This document shows, piece after piece, positions 7,081 to 11,221 of a stretch of DNA of 11,221 bases. The stretch lies in assembly GCA_003509065.1 (NCBI GenBank), contig DODG01000233.1:4843-16063 (forward strand). The letters are read 5' to 3'. Origin of the DNA: Acidobacteriota bacterium (lineage in GTDB: Bacteria > Acidobacteriota > Vicinamibacteria > Vicinamibacterales > UBA823). The position numbers were made by a program, and so were the translations under genes. Below the pieces are notes generated by a model that was not told where the DNA came from, did no database searches, and was given only the letters and a program-made list of their open reading frames with translations. The stretch's first letter is position 1. Each line of letters begins with the position of its first letter.

Positions 7081-8320
7081 CGGCCTTCAACTCCAGTGCA
7101 AAGAATTCATCGTGCACTACTTGCACAGCTTTATTGAGATGCTTAGATGCAATCACGCATGCGACCTTCATTTCAGAGGAACTTATACAATCGATGTTGA
7201 TATTCTCACGAGCTAAGGCAACAAACATTCTTGCGGCTAAATTTGGCGTGGAAGCAATTCGCGAACCAACTATCGAGATCTTGGCAACATCTCTGTCAAC
7301 CAGCACGTCCGATGCCAATTCTTCTTCTTTCCAGCGGCGAAATACCTCAGTAGCCGCGTCCACATATTCTTCGTCAACAATAAAGGTAATTCGCGCCCGA
7401 TCTTCAGAACTCGCACTTTGGATGATCAATCGAATACTGATGCCTTCTGCAGCCAATTCTTCAAAAACCTTTGCAGCAACACCAGGGCGATCCTCAACAT
7501 TTAGTAATGTCAATTTCGCTACGTTCTTGTCACTGCTGACGCCAACGACTTCAGCCGTTTCCATAACATCCTCTCTTGAACGAATCCAGGTCCCTTCGCG
7601 ATTATGAAAACTCGATCGGACGTGAATTGGAATTCCATAATTCATGCAAATTTCCGCAGCGCGAGGATGGAGCACCTTAGCTCCACTCGAAGCCATTTCA
7701 ATAGCCTCTTCATAACTAAGCTTCGACCATAATCTTGGATTCGATGCGATTGACGGATCGGCGGAAAACACTCCGTCAACATCCGTACAAATTTCACATA
7801 CCTGTGCATCAAGTGCTGCAGCCACAGCGGCACCCGTGACGTCGCTGCCCCCTCGACCGAGTGTCGTAATCTCATGTGAATCAGTCACCCCTTGAAATCC
7901 GGTAATAATTACTACCCGATCGTCGCGAAGCTCATCCAGTATTCGTTGTGTATCGATCGATCGAATTCGTGCGACATTAAACATTTCGTCAGTACGGATA
8001 CCACACTGTGTAGCGGTAAGGGAGACGGCTGGCACGTCCCGGTCTTGTAACGCAAGTCCAAGCAGTGAGACTGATATCTGCTCTCCTGAAGCAAGCAATA
8101 AATCCATTTCTCGGCCTTCTGGCCGTCGTGTCACCTTATGCGCCAAGGCAACTAAGTCGTCAGTAGTCCTTCCCATTGCTGACACCACGACGACTAACCT
8201 CGGCAGAGCACTTCGAGTAGCAGCGATTCGATCTGCGATCGCGATCACTTTTTCAGGAGTAGCGATCGAACTACCGCCGTATTTCCTTACCACTGCTTCT
8301 GCCACCGGCGTAATACTCAA
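7073..8320 (-). CDS. lysC: Aspartate kinase, monofunctional, with two ACT domains
   Basis: It phosphorylates L-aspartate at the beta-carboxyl, the committed step to lysine, threonine and methionine. With the chosen TTG start it has 415 residues, normal for a monofunctional aspartokinase. The kinase domain shows VRKYGGSS at 11-18, VVVSAMG at 44-50, ITGFQGV at 139-145, LGRGGSD at 154-160 and CTDVDGVFSADP at 178-189. Two ACT regulatory domains follow: NVEDRPGVAAKVFEELA (274-290) and GSRIASTPNLAARMF (352-366) with SSSEMKVACVI (380-390). Feedback inhibition by lysine and/or threonine is therefore expected. An in-frame ATG at 8404 would add 28 poorly conserved residues and overlap the upstream gene by 68 nt. 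The TTG at 8320 has AAGGGG eight bases ahead and begins where family members begin. It lies 16 nt after the TIGR00300 gene and overlaps asd by 8 nt. Confidence 0.94.
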   Translation of the reverse strand: MSITPVAEAVVRKYGGSSIATPEKVIAIADRIAATRSALPRLVVVVSAMGRTTDDLVALAHKVTRRPEGREMDLLLASGEQISVSLLGLALQDRDVPAVSLTATQCGIRTDEMFNVARIRSIDTQRILDELRDDRVVIITGFQGVTDSHEITTLGRGGSDVTGAAVAAALDAQVCEICTDVDGVFSADPSIASNPRLWSKLSYEEAIEMASSGAKVLHPRAAEICMNYGIPIHVRSSFHNREGTWIRSREDVMETAEVVGVSSDKNVAKLTLLNVEDRPGVAAKVFEELAAEGISIRLIIQSASSEDRARITFIVDEEYVDAATEVFRRWKEEELASDVLVDRDVAKISIVGSRIASTPNLAARMFVALARENINIDCISSSEMKVACVIASKHLNKAVQVVHDEFFALELKADG

Positions 8321-8328
8321 AGAATGAA

Positions 8329-8334
8329 CCCCTT
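8329..8334 (-). promoter_or_regulatory. Ribosome binding site supporting a TTG start for aspartate kinase
   Basis: AAGGGG on the minus strand sits eight bases before the TTG at 8320, directly after the TAG stop (8339-8337) of the upstream gene. No other in-frame start has a comparable motif: the GTG at 8305 is 23 bases away and the ATG at 8404 lies deep inside the preceding gene. Confidence 0.6.
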
Positions 8335-8336
8335 GT

Positions 8337-9572
8337 CTAATTCTTAGAACCAGGTCGCATCTGCCGAACCAACCGCTCAAGAAATAGGCCAACATCAGTA
8401 ACAATGCCAGCTGTTTGAGACGACCCGCGGTCAGCCAGCTTCGTTACAACAGCAGGATTTATGTCCACACAAACGACTCTTACCCACGATGGCAACATAT
8501 TACCAACACCGATGCTGTGAAGCATCGACGAAAGCATCACGACCATCGACGCGTCTTTCAAGATTTTTGCGTACTGTTCTTGCGCCTCAACCAAATCCAT
8601 AATGGTGTCTCGTAGAGGACCATCGTCACGAATGCTTCCAGCGAGTACATACTCCACGCCTTTTTGGACACACTCGTACATCACGCCAGCATGTAAGACA
8701 TCGGTCTGAACAGCCTGACTAATTCCTCCTGCCGTATTGATGGTATTGATCGCCCGCATGTGGTTTTGATGGCCGTGCTCAACAGCCATCCCCGACTCGA
8801 GGTTAACTCCCAAAGAAGTTCCAAATAGGGCCAACTCGATGTCGTGTACAGCTAGAGCATTGCCAGCCAACAACGCATCGACATAACCTAGCCTAATAAG
8901 TTCAGCGAAATAAGGAGCGCCTCCTGTGTGCACGATTAATGGGCCGGCTACGAAAACAATGCGACCACCTGCCTTTCGGACTTCATCCATCATGCCGGCA
9001 ACACGGACCACGCCAACTTCAACACGCCGTTCGGACGAAATATCATTCGTCATGAACGCGAACCCTAATCGATCGCGTTCACGGAACTCGGGGCTTACCC
9101 GAACCCCATCAGCTCCGCAAACCACTAACTCTCCGACCTTCAGATCTCGAAGTATCCGACAAGTTGCCTCCCCGGCCTCCACTACAATCACAGCATCCAT
9201 GCGCTGATGCTTAACATCAATCCAAGAACCGCCATGCCTTATTCGCGTACGCTGGTTCGTTGTTGAATAGAACGCCTCTGGGGCACAACCCTCCGATGGC
9301 GCCGACTCTAATTTCGCATCACGCTCGGGACCTTGATGACAGCCCAGTGGCACTAGATCTTCTAGCAACCGTTGCAATGCAGCTTCACTGGAAGCTGTGA
9401 CTTTCAAGCAGAGTCTGGACGAATCCTCGTTTGTCTTACCAATATCAAAATGTTCAACTTCGAACTTCGCGCCCTGTTCGATAACCTTGTCAAAGATGGT
9501 AGTTAACACCTCAGAATCAATTAAATGACCTTCGGCTTCGACGACCTCACTCCATTCATGCATCTCATTCAT
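8337..9572 (-). CDS. TIGR00300-type (LOR/SDH domain) protein, ornithine cyclodeaminase-like
   Basis: A 411-residue protein matching the TIGR00300/LOR-SDH family, seen alone in archaea and some bacteria and as the C-terminal part of cyanobacterial ArgZ/AgrE, where ornithine cyclodeaminase activity (ornithine to proline plus ammonia) has been assigned. The N-terminal part has the LOR/SDH conserved region (EAEGHLIDSEVL, 12-23; HFDIGKT, 41-47). The C-terminal part has VAGPLIVHTGG (208-218), LLAGNALAVHDIE (234-246), GHQNHMRAIN (267-276), GSIRDDGPL (312-320) and HSIGVGNMLPS (352-362). The last region, CVDINPAVVTKL plus RGSSQTAGIVTDVG (368-395), looks like a nucleotide-binding segment. The GTG at 9584 is also open, but the ATG at 9572 has GAGG six bases ahead and was chosen. 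It lies between thrC and lysC in a threonine/lysine operon, so an aspartate-family substrate is possible. Family is fairly sure; reaction is not. Confidence 0.85.
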   Translation of the reverse strand: MNEMHEWSEVVEAEGHLIDSEVLTTIFDKVIEQGAKFEVEHFDIGKTNEDSSRLCLKVTASSEAALQRLLEDLVPLGCHQGPERDAKLESAPSEGCAPEAFYSTTNQRTRIRHGGSWIDVKHQRMDAVIVVEAGEATCRILRDLKVGELVVCGADGVRVSPEFRERDRLGFAFMTNDISSERRVEVGVVRVAGMMDEVRKAGGRIVFVAGPLIVHTGGAPYFAELIRLGYVDALLAGNALAVHDIELALFGTSLGVNLESGMAVEHGHQNHMRAINTINTAGGISQAVQTDVLHAGVMYECVQKGVEYVLAGSIRDDGPLRDTIMDLVEAQEQYAKILKDASMVVMLSSMLHSIGVGNMLPSWVRVVCVDINPAVVTKLADRGSSQTAGIVTDVGLFLERLVRQMRPGSKN

Positions 9573-9578
9573 TGCCAG

Positions 9579-9582
9579 CCTC
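9579..9582 (-). promoter_or_regulatory. Ribosome binding site deciding the TIGR00300 protein start
   Basis: GAGG on the minus strand lies six bases before the ATG at 9572. For the alternative GTG at 9584 the nearest purine-rich motif (AGG) is only two bases away, which is too close. The choice changes the protein by four residues. Confidence 0.5.
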
Positions 9583-9604
9583 ACACCTGATCATCTAAGA
9601 ACGA

Positions 9605-10846
9605 TTATCCATCAACCTGCCGATCAGCTAGAAAAGTCTCAAACTCTTTCAGGGAGCGTCCAAGTTGCACGACGGGTTTCAACTGACCGCTAATCGCATC
9701 AGTCGTTTTATAGCCGTTACCGGTAATGGACACCACCACTGATTCATCACGCGGAATTTTTCCTTCCTCGACAAGCGCTAGCGTCACAGCCAACGTAGTA
9801 CCTCCAGCAGGCTCCGTGAAAATACCCTCGGTTTCGGCGAGTAATTTCATTGCCGCAAGGATTTGATTGTCACTCACCATCGCACCCCAACCACCAGTTT
9901 CACGCACCACCTGTAGAACTTGAAATCCATCAGCTGGATTTCCAATAGCAATTGACTTCGCGATCGTTTTTGGCTTGACTGGCTCAGGATATTCGAGACC
10001 TTCATGCAGTGCACGAATAACTGGTGCGGACCCAGCAGCTTGAGCCGCATGAATTTTTGGCATTGAATCGCTGACGAAGCCAATGTCTCGCAACTCACGA
10101 AACCCTTTTCCCACTCTGGGTAATAAGGTGCCGCCTGCAACCGGCACAACTACATGTTTGGGAAAAGTCCAGCCGAGTTGTTCTGCGATTTCGAACGCGT
10201 GCGTTTTAGCGCCTTCCGCATAGTAGGCGCGTAAATTAATATTTGCGAATCCAATTTCAAAACGGTCCGCGACTTGCGTACACAGTCGATTAACGTCATC
10301 GTAGGTTCCATCAATCGCTACAACATGTGCATTTGTGATCGAGGTGCCTATAATCTTTCCTGGTTCAAGCGTCTTTGGAATGAACACATAACAATCCAAA
10401 CCGAGACGTGCAGCGTGTGCAGAAACACTATTGGCCAGATTACCGGTGGACGCACAGCCGAATTTCTGAAAACCCAGTTCGACGGCTCGAGTCGCCGCGA
10501 CTGAGACCACTCGATCCTTGTAGGACAAGCTTGGATGATTCACGGAATCATCCTTAAGATACAGTTCTTGAAGTCCTATCTCACGAGCTAGACGGTCAGC
10601 GCGAACCAAGGGCGTAAATCCGGAATGAAGACCTGTCCTCGGTTCTCCTACAATCGGAAGAAGTTCTCGGTAACGCCACAGATTTTTCGGCCGCGACTCT
10701 ACGGCGGCACGCGACATGTCAGCCCGCACGGCTTCATAGTCATATGCCGGTTCAAGTGGTCCCAGGCATTGATCGCAGACGAACAAAGCCTTAGCCGGAA
10801 AGGCCGTCCCGCACAGAAAACACTGCAACCCAGTAAAATATGTCAT
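9605..10846 (-). CDS. thrC: Threonine synthase with N-terminal zinc-ribbon
   Basis: A 413-residue PLP enzyme of fold type II that converts O-phospho-L-homoserine and water to threonine and phosphate. The N-terminus has a four-cysteine zinc-ribbon-like motif (Cys9, Cys12, Cys24, Cys27), as in many bacterial and archaeal ThrC proteins. SLSYKDR at 107-113 holds the PLP lysine, Lys110; the preceding residues NHPS differ from the common NPTGSFKDR form. CASTGNLANS (131-140) binds the PLP phosphate region, GIFTEPAGGTT (341-351) and SITGNGYKTT (373-382) complete the active site, and HAAQAAGSAPV at 266-276 is typical. The start ATG has AAGGA six bases ahead. The gene lies 19 nt after the hom stop and 32 nt before the TIGR00300 gene. 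Other fold-type-II enzymes such as cysteate synthase share these motifs, but the hom/lysC/asd context makes threonine synthase much the best call. Confidence 0.93.
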   Translation of the reverse strand: MTYFTGLQCFLCGTAFPAKALFVCDQCLGPLEPAYDYEAVRADMSRAAVESRPKNLWRYRELLPIVGEPRTGLHSGFTPLVRADRLAREIGLQELYLKDDSVNHPSLSYKDRVVSVAATRAVELGFQKFGCASTGNLANSVSAHAARLGLDCYVFIPKTLEPGKIIGTSITNAHVVAIDGTYDDVNRLCTQVADRFEIGFANINLRAYYAEGAKTHAFEIAEQLGWTFPKHVVVPVAGGTLLPRVGKGFRELRDIGFVSDSMPKIHAAQAAGSAPVIRALHEGLEYPEPVKPKTIAKSIAIGNPADGFQVLQVVRETGGWGAMVSDNQILAAMKLLAETEGIFTEPAGGTTLAVTLALVEEGKIPRDESVVVSITGNGYKTTDAISGQLKPVVQLGRSLKEFETFLADRQVDG

Positions 10847-10865
10847 CCTTTATCCTTGCAACAGT

Positions 10866-11221
10866 TCAGTGCTCTTTCGAGCTTTCATCCAAGATTGGCA
10901 ACCACACACATTCGTCCCCGTCCTTGAGTTCCCCTTCAACTTCACCACACATTTCTTGAATGACCGAAAACGATGCCAAGCCGGTGAGCACTAGCGTAAA
11001 CAATTGACCAGAATTCTGTGATTCTTGCCAGGTTTTTTCTACTTCCACGCCGTTCCCCTTAAGTCGATCAGACACTGAATTCATCCCATGTGGAAGAACA
11101 GTAGGCGTTCGCAGATAATGTCGTGAAATACATTCTTTGGATACTCGAGACGTCGATTCTGATGCCGGAAATCGCATCGCTGTGCTAGTCCCGGTATCTT
11201 CCGCAATACTCAAGAGGTCAC
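10866..11221 (-). CDS. hom: Homoserine dehydrogenase, C-terminal end with ACT domain (cut by window edge)
   Basis: The minus-strand frame is open to the window edge and ends at the TGA at 10868-10866, giving the last 117 residues of a larger protein. The first visible residues, DLLSIAED, match the helix that closes the catalytic part of homoserine dehydrogenases (commonly VVxDLLxIA). An ACT-like domain follows: RHYLRTP, then LPHGMNSVSDRLKGNGVEVE, then TLVLTG. The usual DxPGVL turn of the domain is replaced by LPHG, so the ligand-binding loop is altered. Homoserine dehydrogenase reduces aspartate semialdehyde to homoserine, which links asd to thrC. It precedes thrC by 19 nt. I do not treat a TTG near 11211 as a start, because coding similarity continues upstream of it to the edge. 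The call rests on a short conserved segment plus gene order. Confidence 0.75.
   Translation of the reverse strand, partial: DLLSIAEDTGTSTAMRFPASESTSRVSKECISRHYLRTPTVLPHGMNSVSDRLKGNGVEVEKTWQESQNSGQLFTLVLTGLASFSVIQEMCGEVEGELKDGDECVWLPILDESSKEH

Noticed and set aside
7134..7607. 157-codon plus-strand open frame opposite aspartate kinase
   Set aside because: It lies wholly antisense to a well-conserved gene, its translation is Ser/Thr/Ala-rich without family motifs, and it has no gene context.
1..11221. Search for tRNA, rRNA, CRISPR array, insertion sequence, toxin-antitoxin or phage genes
   Set aside because: Nearly all bases are covered by metabolic or transport genes; no repeat arrays, transposase motifs or cloverleaf-like sequences were seen.

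Overview
The window is an ordinary-looking stretch of bacterial chromosome of moderate GC. It is almost fully coding, with short gaps, Shine-Dalgarno-led genes and no visible mobile DNA, CRISPR or stable RNA. Ten genes are seen: nine on the minus strand and one on the plus strand. The two outermost genes run off the window edges. I cannot name the organism. The archaeal/fungal-type aspartate-semialdehyde dehydrogenase, the Tat-exported glycosylasparaginase-like enzyme and the TIGR00300-type (LOR/SDH) protein would fit an uncultured lineage such as Acidobacteriota or a similar phylum, but that is only a weak inference.

Right block (6025-11221, all minus strand, transcribed right to left): the C-terminal end of homoserine dehydrogenase (hom), threonine synthase (thrC), a TIGR00300 ornithine-cyclodeaminase-like protein, aspartate kinase (lysC type, two ACT domains) and aspartate-semialdehyde dehydrogenase (asd). 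Gaps run from an 8-nt overlap (lysC/asd) to 32 nt, so this reads as one operon for the aspartate to threonine route. Homoserine kinase is not in the visible part. The TIGR00300 protein between thrC and lysC is the unexpected member.

Middle (4997-5978): a 97-nt divergent spacer with AT-rich -10-like elements, then a plus-strand EamA/DMT-family membrane transporter. The transporter converges on the end of asd with 46 nt between stops.

Left block (1-4996, all minus strand): an AgaS-like SIS-domain ketose/aldose isomerase or amino-sugar-phosphate deaminase, a ribokinase-like PfkB sugar kinase, a second PfkB kinase of the tagatose-6-phosphate kinase/1-phosphofructokinase type, a Tat-leader N4-(beta-N-acetylglucosaminyl)-L-asparaginase-like Ntn hydrolase, and the first 226 residues of a Gfo/Idh/MocA oxidoreductase. 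Gaps are 7, 35, 42 and 58 nt. Together they suggest a catabolic operon for an amino sugar or glycosyl-amino acid: an exported amidase frees sugar and aspartate, a kinase phosphorylates the sugar at C6, the SIS enzyme removes nitrogen and isomerises, and the second kinase makes a ketose bisphosphate for an aldolase lying elsewhere. The substrate is inferred, not shown. This cluster is the most interesting part of the window.
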